Source: Chamaecyparis obtusa
Taxonomy: Eukaryota; Streptophyta; Pinopsida; Cupressales; Cupressaceae
Length of the DNA stretch: 64,000 nucleotides
NCBI GenBank assembly: GCA_027943335.1
Contig: BSBK01001302.1
Span: 1,995,501 to 2,059,500 of the forward strand
Reading direction: 5' to 3'
Below the pieces are notes generated by a model, which saw only the letters and a list, made by a program, of their open reading frames with translations, searched no databases and was not told the origin of the DNA. This document shows, piece by piece, positions 23,195 through 36,274 of this stretch (the first letter of the stretch is position 1; every line of letters begins with the position of its first letter). A program made the translations under genes and the position numbers.

Positions 23195-25660
23195 TTTTCC
23201 TTTTTTTTGGGTGAAAATGGCAAGCCACTAATAATATTAATAATATAATTGGTTCAAGAGCTCAAGAGGGAAAGAACCATAAAGAAAACCTTTCATCCTT
23301 CCTCATATACAATGGAACAAAGAAGAGATATACCTAGAAAGAGATAAAGCCTAAAAAATCTTCCCCCATATTGAACTGCAAAGAGACTATATCACATAGA
23401 TTATGTCTCTTTTTTCATGTCTCGAAGCATTGTTTTATCTCCAAAAACCTTGAAACTCCTAGATTTTGGCTTTTGGAAATCCACTACTTTGTCTTTAGAT
23501 TCTGATGTTGATCTCAAATATGGCATACTACACAAAATTATACTTGCACTTTTTCGATTTGAATGACCTCTACTATCATTGAGAATTCTTCCTCTAGGTT
23601 ATATGAATTTGCTAATGTGCTCAAAATAGTTTTATCACAACCCAAATTGGCAAGGAGATCTTCTAGTTTGTTGCCTTCCCTATATGTGTGTGAAATGCAA
23701 AACTCTAGAAATAAATCTATCAGACTCCATGATTTCTTGAGAATATATTCTATTTTCCAATTCATAGACTTTCTATTTATACATACATTACTAATAAGAG
23801 ATGAATCCCTTTTAACATGAATACTTTTTTTCCCAAATTATTTTCTAGGGTTAGGTCAGTTAACAATGTTGGGCCTACGCAATATTATTTATACTTTGTA
23901 GGATGAGGGAGGCAATGAAAGCTTTGGCATCATCCACATAATCTATAATACATACTCCAATTCCTGAGTCACTTGCATTACCCTGAGAAGCACCATCAAA
24001 ATTTAGTTTGACAAAATTTGTATCTGGGGGGTGTCATTTGATGTTCATTTTGTCTACTGGTTGTTGATTGTGCCTATTTGCTACATGGAAAGTAGGAATA
24101 TAGATAGATTTTTATTTGTTAAGTATTATTTTGTTCCATGAAGTAAATTCGGGATTAGGCTTGGCATTTTTTTGTATATATACATTCACAATCTCCGAGA
24201 TAAACTTCTTGATACCTTCCAAAGCCATTTCTAGAGGGGAAATTACCTTCCTAAAAAGATGTTTATTTATTTCCCACCAAATTGGTCAGATAATTGTTGT
24301 TGGAATGCATTTCTAGATACAAGAAAATATGGATGAAAAAAAATGTTTAGGCCATGACTAGAACATATCCCATAATGTTTTAGGAAGTGGCATTACAATA
24401 CTCAACTTGTTCATGACATAGAACCAACATTGTTGAGCAAAGGGAATTGCATACATAGGTGATCCACTGTTTCAAATTCCTGGTCACATAAGACACAATT
24501 AAAATATTGCACTATCTGCATTTTTTCAAGTTTATCACTAGTTAAAATTTCCATCCTCAAAGATAACCAAGAAAAACAATTAGCCTTTGGTAAGACTAAA
24601 CTATTCCAACAAAATGAGAAGGCTCTATATTTTATCTTCTAGGTTTCCATCTTTTTCAGGGCTTTATATCCAGCTTTAATTGAGTATGCTCCATCCTTAG
24701 AGGGATCCCATACCAATTTTTCTTCATTCTAAGAGAGGTATACATTTCTATCTTGAAAAATAGAAAGGAGGCAATTTTGTTTATCAATGTTGATTGGAAG
24801 GGTAGCTGGATCCTTCCAAATTATTTTACCTGTAAAGATCTCAACTGCATCCACAGAACCAATAAGTTTAGAACTTTAATGATCCATGATGATTTGCGTA
24901 ATATCTAAAAGGATATCATTTTGGCTCAAGGGTGGCAGTCCATTCCATGAGTCTTCCCCAAACAAAGAACGATTACCATTGTGTACTTCCCAAGTTGCAT
25001 ACTTTGTAATTACTTTTTTTGAAGAGATCATAAAATTCCAGATGGAAAAACCTTTTGGAGGATCTAAAATATTTATGAATCTTGACGGATCTGAAGAATC
25101 TAAGTATTTCTCTTGCATTATCTTGTACCATGTAGTCGTGGGTTTAGTATACATATGACAGATGAGCTTTCCACCAAATACCATATTTTTTTTTGTTAGC
25201 TCCAATAAGCCTACTTCACAAATGTCTTTACTCAATGAAATTTCATTTAGTGAAATTAATGGGATTTTCTTTTCATCTATCATATTTCCTTTCCATAAGA
25301 AACCTCTTATCAACTTCTCAATTTGTTGAATCACTGATTTAGGAGCTTCAAAAATAAGATATAATAATTTGGGATGGCTGAAGAATTGTTTTGATCACTA
25401 ATATCTTTCCTGATAGTGAAAGCCATCTAGCTTTCCATGCAATAATTCTACTTCTAATTCTCTCAATGATGTTTCTCCAAAAAGTGGCTTTATTAGATCC
25501 AACAAAGAATGGGATTCCTAGATAAGTAGAACAAAATTCCTCCAAGGAGAACCCCAAAATATAAAGTATATTCCTTGAAACAATCATGTTTGTGTTGAGA
25601 GTGAAGACCTTAGATTTTTGAGGATTTATCTGTTGACCTAAAACAATCATTGTAGACATA
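23195..25660 (-). mobile_element. 5'-truncated L1-type LINE, degenerate
   Basis: Reading right to left, the element starts inside the reverse transcriptase just after the active site (GQQINPQKSKVFTLN, 25610) and continues with STYLGIPFFVGSNKATFWRN and WLSLSGKILVIKTILQ. Next is the region before the zinc domain (IRGFLWKGN, WEVHNGNRSLFGEDSW, about 25300-24950), then a zinc-RVT-like motif (CVLCDQEFETVDHLC, about 24500). RNase H follows, with LNFDGASQGN (about 24000) and HTYREGNKLEDLLANLGC (about 23690). An apparent tail shows as a T run at 23193-23208 on the plus strand. Endonuclease and the catalytic part of RT are missing, as expected for incomplete target-primed reverse transcription. Several stops and frameshifts break what remains. 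Confidence 0.88.
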
Positions 25661-25770
25661 AAACATGCTGAAATTTCAACATTGTTGACTTGAAATAATC
25701 ATCATAGACATCAAACATGTAGACATCTTGCTCAATGAATATGTATAATAACTGTTGAAATTTCAGCATG
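25636..25770. repeat. Inverted and direct repeats at the LINE 5' junction
   Basis: A 21-bp perfect inverted repeat (core CATGCTGAAATTTCAACA) lies at 25661-25681 and 25750-25770. A diverged direct repeat of about 32 bp (ACAATCATTGTAGACATAAA versus ATAATCATCATAGACATCAA) starts near 25643 and 25695. They sit exactly where LINE similarity stops. Confidence 0.8.
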
Positions 25771-25839
25771 TTTGATTTCTTGTTTAGATTCTTATCTCTT
25801 GTAGAGTCTTTGTAGGACAACACTTTCTTCACTTTCTAG

Positions 25840-28640
25840 CTCTAGGGGGATTTTAGCTTTAACCATTCCAATACCCTCGTGTATAACAGGTTTTTTTGTA
25901 TTTGTAGGAATGGATGCGAGAGAGATGATTTTCCATAGGATTTTAAAGAGATGGGAAAAGTGTCCACTTGATATTCTCCCATACCGATAGGTCTAACAAG
26001 TATTATTTTCCCGTGATCTGATAAAGTTGCATTTTTATTTTCTTCTGATTTGTTAGGAGATGGTCCTTCTGTGTTGTGAGGAACCATTTGAACTACTTGT
26101 TTAGGATTTCTATAGATATATGTTGAGTTTGCAGGAATAATGACCTCAATTCCATCATGAGGGAATTTAATATAGTGATGGTATGTAGAAGGAACTTCTT
26201 ACATCGCATGAATCCAAGGACAACCTAAGAGTATATTGTATGCCAAAGGAATATCCAAGACTTGGCATACTGTGTCCTGCTAGAAAGGACCTACTCAACT
26301 AGGTAAGAATACCATGCCTTTAGAAGAACATTCCTCATCATCATATGATTTGATCATAATTTTGAGTTGGGGATCAACAACATGCTCTGAGAAACTAAGA
26401 GCTTTAACCAAACTGAAAGTATAGATGTTCAAACCCCTACCTCCATCTATCAAAATGCGCTTAACTCAATACTTATGGATGACAACTTTGATATGTAGGG
26501 GTTGATTCAGAGAAGGTAAGATAAGGAGGTGAAGCAAGGTAATTGACCATGGACTATAAATTATCAACATCTAGGTCCTTAGGTACATTAGCCGCAAGAA
26601 GGGCTTGATCAAGAATCTCCCTATGAGAAAGAGAGATTTGCAGTAGCTCAAGAGCAGAGATATGAGATGAAGTATGCTGAAGTTGGTCAACTGAGTTGTA
26701 TTCCTATAAGCTGACAAGGTAGCTAACTTAGATGTAAAGGTTGTTTCTTTCTTAGAAGCAAAGGAGGTAGAAAAAGATTCTCCCAAAGGTGTGACATTCT
26801 CTTGAGAGAGGGTTACCGCATTAGATGATTGAGCTTTAGATTTTCCCTTATTATGATCAGAAGATTCAAGAATGTTGATCATATTGTCACTATTAGAGTA
26901 AGTTTAGGCAACCTTATTATCCTTTTCCTTAGAAGACTCCCCTTTTTCAAATTTAGGAAAATGCTCCTTAGAAGCCTTATGATCATTATTATCTTGTGGG
27001 GGGTCAACCACTAGTCTCATCATCAATTAGATCCTAGATGAGATTCTTAATCTTCATGCACTCGTTAGTCTTGTGGCCTTTGTTACAATGATAATCACAA
27101 TAGTGGTTGTCATTCCACCATTTAGGCTTTATCTAAAGATCATAAGTCCTTGAGTTATCAGGAAAAGTAATAATATGATTAGTCAAAAGTGTCTTCAAAG
27201 CACTTTCAAGTGATTCTTTGAGAAGAGTGAGTTTTCTCTTAGGCTTAGAGGCCCAAGGCTTATCAATTTTAACTTTCATAATAGTAGATAGATTGAAGCT
27301 GACTCTTTTTCCTTAACAAAAGTAGACACTGAAGTTGTAGCCATGATTCCTTCACTAATCATGTCTTTAGTCTTGTTCCAAAATTTGTTCTTATCCTAGT
27401 TATGTTTATTTTTATAAGATGATTTATGCTCTTTAGATTGAAGAGTGATATCGCCCTTAAGAAAAAGGACATACTCTATATGAATGGATGATTCAAACAA
27501 TTTATCAAATGAAGCATGAGTTTGCATTTGCAATGCACAATTCATTTCAGGAACCAAAGCATTTATGAATATATCAATCTTTTTTAGTTTCATGAATCCT
27601 CTGAGGATAGCACAAATATAGTTTTTTCCAACGTTAAAGGAAAACCACAAAGAATTCACCTTGGTGTTTTTTAATTTTGAAAATATCAAGCATAGTGATA
27701 GCATGTTAGATATTATAGGAGTATTGCTGGATAAATCTTTGCACTAGTTGGTCAAAATATTTGAGAGGAGGAGATAGTTTAGTGAACCACTTGATAGCTT
27801 GACCACTAAGACTCCTAGGAAAGAGTCTTAAGATAAGTAGGTTCATGCACTTGAACTCCACTCTTAATATACAAAACTCCCTAATATGATCATTAGGGTC
27901 TCTACTACAACCATACTTTTCATACTTAGGAAATTCAACTTTTTGAGGCAAAGGAGGCATGTATAAATCTTCGTCAAAAGGAAATGAGAAAATAGCCTCA
28001 AGAGAAAAGGATGTGCTTGGTTATTATTTTTCCTTTTCTAAATGTATCATTTGTTTCATCATGTCTTCAATCTGTTTCTTCATGATTTCCATTTCAGATG
28101 GTTCCTCTTTCTTTATCAAATTTTCAACATCAAAGTTGTGAGGTAGCTTAATTCCTTGCGAGGCCAAATGCAAGAAGTATTGATCTTTGTTTTGACTCAA
28201 GGTCAACTTCATGAGTCTTTGTAAGTGTTCATCTTGTTGAAATTGTAAGCTATCTTCTTCAGTTATTTCATTGTCTGAGTCACCACCTTGTGATCCATGT
28301 GATCCAGGTCTGGTATGTGGAGAGCCATGTCATGAGCCATATCTAGAGTTGTGATGGTCTTGGTTTTCTTGTCCAAAATGCTTATCACCCAATTTTTTAA
28401 GGAATTCCCCAATAATCTTGTTTTGTTCTTCCATGATTGTAGTGTAAGAAATACTATGTGCCAATCTAGGAGAGGATAAGATAGATTCACTAGAGATATT
28501 AGAAAAAGGTTTGAAACCTCAAGGTATAGGATATTCTTTAGATGATTTGTCAAAGGTAGCTTTGAGTTTCTTTCCTTCATGGATTTGAGATCTAGTTGTG
28601 ACCGGCATGAAAGAAGATTGTCAAAAGCCAAAAAGGATGA
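25840..28640 (-). pseudogene. Ty3/gypsy gag-protease remnant
   Basis: Right to left, a leader-proximal gag (28631-28263) precedes an acidic coiled segment (about 28200-28030) and the Retrotrans_gag core, with VEFPKYEKYGCSRDPNDHIR, FPRSLSGQAIKWFTKL and LVQRFIQQYSYNI (27960-27706). A Lys/Ser-rich linker follows. A retropepsin-like domain lies at about 26500-26200 with ILIDGGRGLNIYTFSL, where plant relatives carry D(S/G)G, and NILLGCPWIH. The frame ends near 25842. Many stops and shifts occur and no RT, RNase H or integrase follows; the LINE begins there instead. It looks like a gypsy element of the non-chromovirus branch that lost its pol. Confidence 0.85.
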
Positions 28641-28836
28641 CTTAAGATGACTTGATGTTCAAGCTAGGTAAGTAAAAGTGTTCACTTGTCCAAAGTGTAA
28701 AAGTGTAAGAGATGTAGCAAAGATAACTTGCCACAAAATGTCCAAGCTACGGGTAGATCCCTATGTATGACACTTGTGAACAAGAAAATATAGGATAGAA
28801 CATCCAAGAGAGATGATCAAAGAGATGGTGGACAAG

Positions 28837-29693
28837 TGATGAAGGGTGCTCCCCTTAATACCACAAACACATGACATAAATAGAGAAATAACAACAATTT
28901 GTAAGAACAAAAAATGGGCTTCTTATTATCTCCACAAATGTAGAATTACAAATTTAAGAATTACAATATGCGAAGTCACATGGGCATTTTCCCTTACAAT
29001 ATTCTATAGGACAAAGCCTTGAATTATTACCCAGATCTACCCAAAACTGCTCCGAACTCCTAAGACAACAATACAACCTTCCTTATATAGGTAATTTTCC
29101 ACCTCCTGTGAAGGTTCCAGAATTTTAGCCAATAAGGCCGACCAAACTTAGAATTATTTTATTTTACAATTTATTACATCAGAGTGGGCTCAAAACAAAT
29201 TTTGAAACCCAAAAATTTCTTTTGAAGGAAAATCATTTTCTGCCATTTCAGCTGACCTAACTTCCAAAGACCATAAGTCATCACCTGTTGACCTGATTGA
29301 CTATTATGACCCCATTTCAGAAAGGGCATGAAGCGATCTACAACACCTAAATGGTGCAAGCTCCAACCAATTGAAGTTTCAACCTCATAAGGGGCCTCTA
29401 AAGCCTTCAAAACTGAGTTCAAAGTTTCTATACCCTACTACCAATACCGAAAATCTTCAATATCTACAAAGCTAGACTTCATCTATCAATAAAACTTTAC
29501 TGGCAGGATGATATGACCAAAATGAACCTACAAGGAAGAAAATAGACCATTCTAAGCATGAATGGAAAACTTACGAAAAATAGTACGTTTCTAAAAATAG
29601 AAGCTCTGCACAAGATAGCCCCTATTGAAAAGAAACCAAAAATATTTTTGGGTGATGCAAGATTGCTCTTACATCCAGGATGCTCCTGCATCA
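28837..29693. repeat. Solo LTR in the gypsy leader
   Basis: An 857-bp segment starts TGATGAAGGG and ends CTGCATCA, flanked by perfect 5-bp duplications ACAAG at 28832-28836 and 29694-29698. Its last 60 bases (ATTTTTGGGTGATGCAAGAT onward) resemble the end of the LTR at 33494-34256, so it is a relative of that family. No internal region is present: this is what remains after recombination between the two LTRs of an inserted element. Confidence 0.85.
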
Positions 29694-29698
29694 ACAAG

Positions 29699-31551
29699 TG
29701 AACATTCTACTAGCCAATAATTTAGTCAAGAGATCAAAGTAATCTTTTTTAGCTAAAGGAAATTCCTAACTTGCTGGAATGTACCAAATATCAGGAAGAG
29801 ATAAGGATCAAAATGGAGAAGAAATATTTACAATGCTTGAGCTTAGCCCAAAAATTCAATTTCAAGGGATTGCAATGGCTGAATAATAAGTTTAGAGAAC
29901 TTCCTAGACCAAGTTTTTTTTGAAAGCAAGTAGTGTGAGCAAGAAATAGTCTTCAAAAAATCCAACAAGGGATAAAGCAACCTTGTAGATACAAGCATAC
30001 ATGAGGTCTTGTAAGGTGTAACAATGTTCAAGTACATCAAGTGTATGTTCAACAAATGTTTGCATGGGTTTTAGCACATTAAAGCACATCAAGAAAAGCT
30101 ACATAAGGTCAAGCAGGAAGTGTTTCAACCTTTTCCCACAACTTGATACCCCTTTGCCTCACACAAGGTGATGTTGGATTTGTCATGTATTTGCATCCAA
30201 GGGAGAACATATGGTGAGTATCTTGGATTAATCCTTGCACAAAGGAAGTCACACGGCCAAAAGGCTAGCCTCTAAGTCCTAAGATGTTTAGTAATGATCT
30301 TGGTTCATGACTACCCCTTGTAGTTCCACAAGAGGAATTAAGGCCTATAGCCCTATGAGAACCCAAAATGCATGGTCTTGTAAGAAATATTTAGACCTCT
30401 CAGACCTACACAAAGTGAATGTACTCCCCTTGTATTCTTGTAAACAATATTGAGACCAAGAAGGCCCTACAAGGACCCGATCAAGTGTAGTCTTTCTTAG
30501 CAAGATTGAGGCAACTAGGCCCTACACATGAAGAAGCATTAGAAGTAAAAAATAGATAATTCTGCCCTCTCTTTATATTTAAGGAAGCTTTTGATTATAG
30601 TGGGATGGAGCAACCAGGTTCACTTGTTCCCCACTTGGATCATTCCCAAAATATTTCTCTCTTTGCAAGCCCTCTAAAGGTAAATGCAAGAAAGAAAAAG
30701 GATAGCTAATGGAGGTCTAGATTTCTGATTTTCCATGAGGAAAAGAGAATACTCACCTACTCCATAGTGTATCCCAAACACATCAAACACATGCTCATTT
30801 ACCCAAGACTAATTGCAAGTGATCAACTAAGTAGGTCAAGATTTTTTATTTTCCAAAAGGAAAAGAGCATATTCTTCTACTACTCAACCAATCACAAGAC
30901 AAGAAGCCTTCTAGTTAAGCTAGGTGCCTCGAAATCAAATGTAAGAAAACAAAAAGTTGATTTGTATCTCCAATAAAACCTACAAGATAAGTAGCATTAG
31001 TAGTTTCAAGATGGGGTCTTTGACAAGCATCGTACATCACAAATCATTAGTAATCATGAAGGCATTGGGCTCTTTTACAAGAAAATCCTACAAAACCATA
31101 AGTTAGCGGCACAAAAAGTATGCAAATGGAAGAAAAAGCCCTGCAAGACCACTTGTTAGATATTGTTAAAAGACTAGTAAATCTGAAAATGAAAGAAAAA
31201 TCAAGCAACCTCAACTAGAACTCGGAGTGTGATAGAAATCAAATCTGGGAGATAGTTAATCAGTTTATTAGAAAATTGTATGATAGACCTTAAAGAAGCC
31301 AGTCAACATTTCAGGTCCAGACAATATACCTCAAAGTACTAGAATGATATTTTACTATGAAGTAGATGATATTTCATAGAGAGACAATGATATTTCAGAG
31401 AATGAGAAGTTTCACCTGGCAGTATGCTAGAATGTCACCCAGGTAAAGTATGAAGTGTCATATGATTCTTTAGCATGTAAAACCAAAGTGATAAACTTTC
31501 AACAAAAAAAGAACCAAAAATGCAAGAAATTGAACTAAATTTAGAAACCAA
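29699..31551 (-). other. Noncoding gypsy leader
   Basis: No gene is seen. The stretch lies between a primer-binding-like site (31552) and the gag remnant, so it is read as the untranslated leader of the minus-strand gypsy element. Short frames have no family resemblance. Phrases such as CCCTACAAGGACC and GAGGCAACTAGGCCCTACAC are mildly repetitive. Confidence 0.45.
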
Positions 31552-31568
31552 CCCCACCGTGGGCGCCA
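31552..31568 (-). promoter_or_regulatory. Gypsy primer-binding site
   Basis: The minus strand reads TGGCGCCCACGGTGGGG, very close to the TGGCGCC...GGGG primer-binding sites of plant Ty3/gypsy elements. It is separated by four bases from a TGTTTGG terminus at 31573, the expected inner edge of the 5' LTR. Confidence 0.75.
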
Positions 31569-31572
31569 AAGA

Positions 31573-33230
31573 TGTTTGGTGAAAATGTGACACACTTCTA
31601 TAAACCATTACACTTGAGAGAATCCATGAAGAAGGAAATATCAAGAGGTGGCTTATAGCTTCCTAGTTGAAGTGAGTTTAATCCTTCTCATGATGCTCAT
31701 CAAATAGGCATAGAAGATGTGAATACGTTCTTTTAATAAAAGTGTAGGAACTTTATATTAAAAGCAATATTGTAGCAATTAAATAAATATGCAAGCTATA
31801 TAATTAGACCATAGTATAAGCTTGATATAACATTTTTTATTTTTTTATTTAATTATGCAAAGGGGATTTTAAGGGTTACTCTGCACAATTGTGTCTAGTA
31901 AATATGCCTTTGAGATTTAGGATTTTATTTGAGGTAATTTGATCAAAATTGGGGGCTTAGGTTCTACTAGAAAAATTTTAGGTGATTGCACAACCTTGCA
32001 TTGATAATTTATAAAATAAGATAAAACTTTTAAAAAAACCTAAAATATTTAAGTAAATAGGTGTGGAAATGCCTAAAGTGAAACAAGATAGATAATGTAT
32101 AGCTTGTTTACACCAACATTAATGACCTTTATATCCCATTATTTTTTAACAATCTTTATCTTTTGTCCTGGTCATTTTAATATTATCATCTTACATATAT
32201 TGGGGAAATCATCTTTACACACTTTATTTACATATTGTATTTATTTATACTTACATGCTTATTTCAATTAACTTTATTGCCTACTCATTATGCATAAATG
32301 ACTATTATCTAACAAATTAATGGCCATCCTCACTTGATGATTTCTCTATATTGAGGGAAATCTTGTACCTTCATCTGTATCTCTACTAAATATGATCTCA
32401 CATGTTTATAATATGATTAAATATTTTTTTAAATGCTTACATGTATTACTTACTATGTTTTTTTCTCCTCCAATTCATTTCATACTTTATAAGCATCTAT
32501 TTAGAAGAAAATGTATATTATCATATAGTTTTAAAAAAATAACTTGAAACTTCAAATAGTTTGTTTTGTATAATAGAGACTCGTCATTATATCCAAAAGG
32601 AGATTGACCAAATTAGATGTCTCCAACATACTAAGATTTATATAATTTCAACAATACATGAAATTATATCTTCAATGGCTACATCATATGAATCTTTATC
32701 ACGTACCCACATCTCATGCATTCTTTTTTATCACAATGATATATCATGTAGAGTTTTATAAAATTCCAATATGACATTTATTTTTATGTATCACACAACC
32801 CCATAATGAACTACCATAATGCTTAAAGTGTTTTTGTATCATTTTTTTTTTGTATAGGAAGTATTATGTATTCCTTATCTCTTTGTTTCACATTTCCTGG
32901 ATAGTTAAAGAAACTTGTAATTTGTGTTTCTTTTGATCAAGTGGTAGATGTATTCATTGCATACTTTTGTTCCTTCATAAAAATTTGTGGGGCCTACACA
33001 CTAAAAAAAACTATAATTAGAGGAATTCATTATTAATTTTAAACTTTATACATATCAAATTCTTTTATGAATATTTCTTCTTTCATGTTGGTTGAGAATG
33101 TTTGTATACATCGAAGTGCATGCTAATGTTAGGTAATTTACATGAACATCATAGAAAAATTAAATGTGATATATTCAATGTCATTTTCTATTTTGTTTCA
33201 TATATGAAAACTTCGTATTGCAAGAACATA
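31573..33230 (-). other. Presumed 5' LTR of the gypsy remnant and flanking AT-rich DNA
   Basis: From the TGTTTGGTG terminus rightward the DNA must begin as the 5' LTR of the gag-protease remnant. Its outer end could not be located and no matching 3' LTR occurs in the window. The right part is AT-rich with no gene or recognised repeat. Confidence 0.4.
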
Positions 33231-33493
33231 TTGACAAGTGGGATAATCTTGTGATTATCATGGTTCACAATTTAATCCTTATCCACTTCTATTTCATTCT
33301 TGTCTATAGTAAATCTAATATTTTTTTATATAAATATTCCTTCTTATTCATATCTATGTTTATATTTTCTCTCCTTAGCTCAAGATTATTATCACAACCC
33401 TTTAGTTTATTTTTATGTTCTCATCGATCAACTAGTTCAATCCTGAGGCACATAAGATTGCTCCAAAATTGAAATATTCAAATTCAAATTGTA
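33231..33493. repeat. Flanking segment Y, first copy
   Basis: 263 bp beginning TTGACAAGTGGGATAATC recur at 57588-57849 with roughly 90% identity by eye. In both places the segment runs directly into the LTR that starts TGACGTAGCC, so this is old flanking DNA duplicated together with an LTR. Confidence 0.85.
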
Positions 33494-34256
33494 TGACGTA
33501 GCCACGATAGGATGATACTCAATGCAGATGGTCTAAACCATGTAACAAGAGTCACACAATGGAAACAACACCACATGATAGAAAGGAAGTAGGATCCAAA
33601 GTTTTCATTATCATAAATTTCATTTACAACAAGCCAGAAACACACAAGCTTACATTCTAGGCATACATGCCTGATTACAGACCCCCAAATCTAGAACTAA
33701 CCTTTATGTGAATCAAGTGAATTCCATTCCCCCTGAGTCACTATTTAAAGGAACAAATACATGAATATATATAATGTTACCAATGCAAAAATTTGGCCAA
33801 GAAAGACCACTTTCTCCAAAGCAAGAAAAAGTAATGTCCAGATAGGTCAGGACCTAAATCATGAAGTGCCCCTCCAAAAGGATTTGAAATGAAGCACAAA
33901 CAAACATGGAGGTTGGCTAAGAGCTTAGGATTATCAAACAATGAGCCAAAGAGGACCACAAATTAAGGAAATGGTTCACAAGATTGGAAAACTCTAGCTA
34001 GCCAAGAAACATGAAGAACAAAATAGGTTTGAGGCAAAATCAAAGAGATTTCCACCACAAAGAAATGGATCAATATGCTAACCTAGAAAAATATTTACTA
34101 CAATGCCAAGAACATGTCATAAGATTTGCAAGAAAAAATGAGCCAAATCATAGGAACACCACAATAAACATAGAAACTGACTAAACAAGAACAAACTGAA
34201 AGAAAATATTTTTGGTTGATGCAAGATTGTCTCGAACCAAGGATGATCATGCATCA
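33494..34256 (-). repeat. 3' LTR of host gypsy element X
   Basis: The LTR starts TGACGTAGCCACGATAGG and ends GATCATGCATCA. Related copies lie at 57463-57586, at 57850 onward, and more distantly at 28837-29693. A candidate polypurine tract (minus strand TCAGGGGTATT) adjoins its inner edge. Confidence 0.8.
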
Positions 34257-36176
34257 AATACCCCTGATGAGAAAAGATGTTCCATGAGAGGAACACATGA
34301 ACATCTAATATGAATTAGGATGTAAATCCCATGCTCATTCTTGATCCAAATGTCTTCCTCATTTGTATCTTTCTTTCTCCTTACCTCCTTTCTTTCTTTT
34401 GCCAGATCCTTCAATTTCTCCTTCTCTTCACCTTCTTTTCCTTGCCTCATATCTACATATGGTAGTAAGGAAAATTTACAACCACTTTATTTATTCTTCT
34501 CATCTGAGTTACCTCTTCCAAAATATCCCATCTTATTTTCAACCAAGGTCTTTTGCTACATAACTCTACCTCCATTATTGTGTAGTACCATCTTGTTTTC
34601 ATATCTACCCACAAGATCCTTCTTCAAATCCACACAATCTTCTAGAATAATCTCTGCATTCTTCTTCTAAGAACAATAAATCTTCACAAGACTTATGTTC
34701 CTTACTCCCTTCTCTTTCTCTTTCAAGGAAACCAAGTAAAATTCTACCCATTCTTATCTATGGTAACAAAGTTCCTTCTACAATCATCGATAGATCCTCT
34801 ATCAAACTTCCAAGGTCTACCCAATAGAACATGACAAGAAATCATAGGAAATACATCACACAAGACTTCATCTCTAAAGGTCCAATATTAAAATTCACCA
34901 AACACTTCTTTTTTACCTCTACTACCTGATCATTTTGCAACCAACTTATCTTATAAGGAAAATGATTCCTTAGCCTCTTCAAACCAAGTTTCTCTACTAT
35001 ATCTTCAGATGTACCAAATTATTGGTACTCCACTATCTACAATAACCTTACAACATAGTTTACCCACTAATATGCATATAGTGTGTAGGTTTGGTCTCCT
35101 CTTTGGTATTCTCCATAAAAATTCTCCTAATCATTATATATTCTCCCATCTCTGGTTCTATCATACTTCCACCTAGTGCTCTAGTCACCTGCTATTGATG
35201 TGCCATAAGATTATTTTTACCAATGCCTTTACTAGATCTCGCGGAACATTCATAAGATTTATATGTCTACTTTCTTCACACTTGAAATGTTTACCTAGGA
35301 ATTCCTTGCTGCCACTTCTTCTTCTTTGTGCTTTCTGATCCGATTCTTTACTCCACTTAGATCTTGATTCTTCTTCATTTGTCTACTTTGCCTTACTGCT
35401 ACTACTTTTCTTCTCTTTTCCTCTGGGTTTATCCTATTGCCTTCTCTTTACTTTATAGTTTTTCTTAAGAGCATATTGGTAAGCATCCTCTACTTTGGAA
35501 ATTATCAGCATACTCATCTAATCTTGAATGTTAAATGTAAGGCCATTTATATATATCTATCCACTTTATCCCTAGTTATTTCTCGGTGTCTAGATCTGAT
35601 TATTATCTTATAAAATTCCTCAATATACCCTTTCGCACTCATGTCCTTCTACTTCAAGTTATACTTCTTGAAAAATTCTAACTCATAGTCTTCTGGAATG
35701 AATTCATCCTTTAGTCTTGCAACCATCTGCCCCCATTGGGTGATTTTCATTTCACCATTTTCCTCTTTGTCTTTTTGCAACTCTTTCCACCATAAGGCAA
35801 CATGTCTTTTCAAATTAGATTGTGCCAACCTAACCTTTTGTGGATCTCTAATATCTTTAATCTCAAAGGATTCCTCCAACTCTCCTATCCAGCCTATCAA
35901 ATCTTTTGGATGCTAAGAGCCAAAAAAGTTAGAGACCTCCATTCTACAACTTTTACTTAATTGTGCCACTACTCTTAAAAATCCCTCTTTTCTCTCATCT
36001 ATTGGTTTTTTAGCCTCTTTAGTATCTAGTTCTTTTTTAGCCTCTTCATATTTATCCTCTAGTTCCAGATTCCTCTAAAAACCAACTAATGCATTCCATA
36101 TCTCATTCCTCACCTCATTTTTTAAGTTTTCCATCATTTTGTCTATCCTTCGAGGGTTCATCCTTTTCAATGGCAT
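34257..36176 (-). pseudogene. Gypsy element X gag-protease, pol missing
   Basis: The frame opens at MPLKRMNPRRIDKMMENL (36176) and runs right to left. The gag core is clear: HPKDLIGWIGELEESFEI, DIRDPQKVRLAQSNLK, ALWWKELQKD, ARLKDEFIPEDYELEF (35920-35650). A degenerate knuckle (HFKCEESRHIN, about 35270) and a protease-like region with VIVDSG (about 35020) and VLLGRPWKFDRGSID (about 34820) follow. A Glu/Lys-rich tail (34450-34300) leads straight to the LTR. No RT, RNase H or integrase is present, so the copy is an internally deleted, gag-protease-only derivative. Several stops and frameshifts break it. Confidence 0.8.
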
Positions 36177-36274
36177 CTGTCCCTTCACTCTGGTGCAAGT
36201 TCCTTGTCTTGCCAATCTAATTACAAGGTTTTAATTGCCTCTCACTCGATGATCTATTGAACACACTTACAACC

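Noticed and set aside
24876..25158. Plus-strand frame of 90 codons
   Set aside because: It is the antisense shadow of the LINE reverse transcriptase region on the minus strand.
31573..33230. Attempt to define the full 5' LTR of the gypsy remnant
   Set aside because: No outer CA terminus with a matching target duplication, and no second LTR copy in the window.
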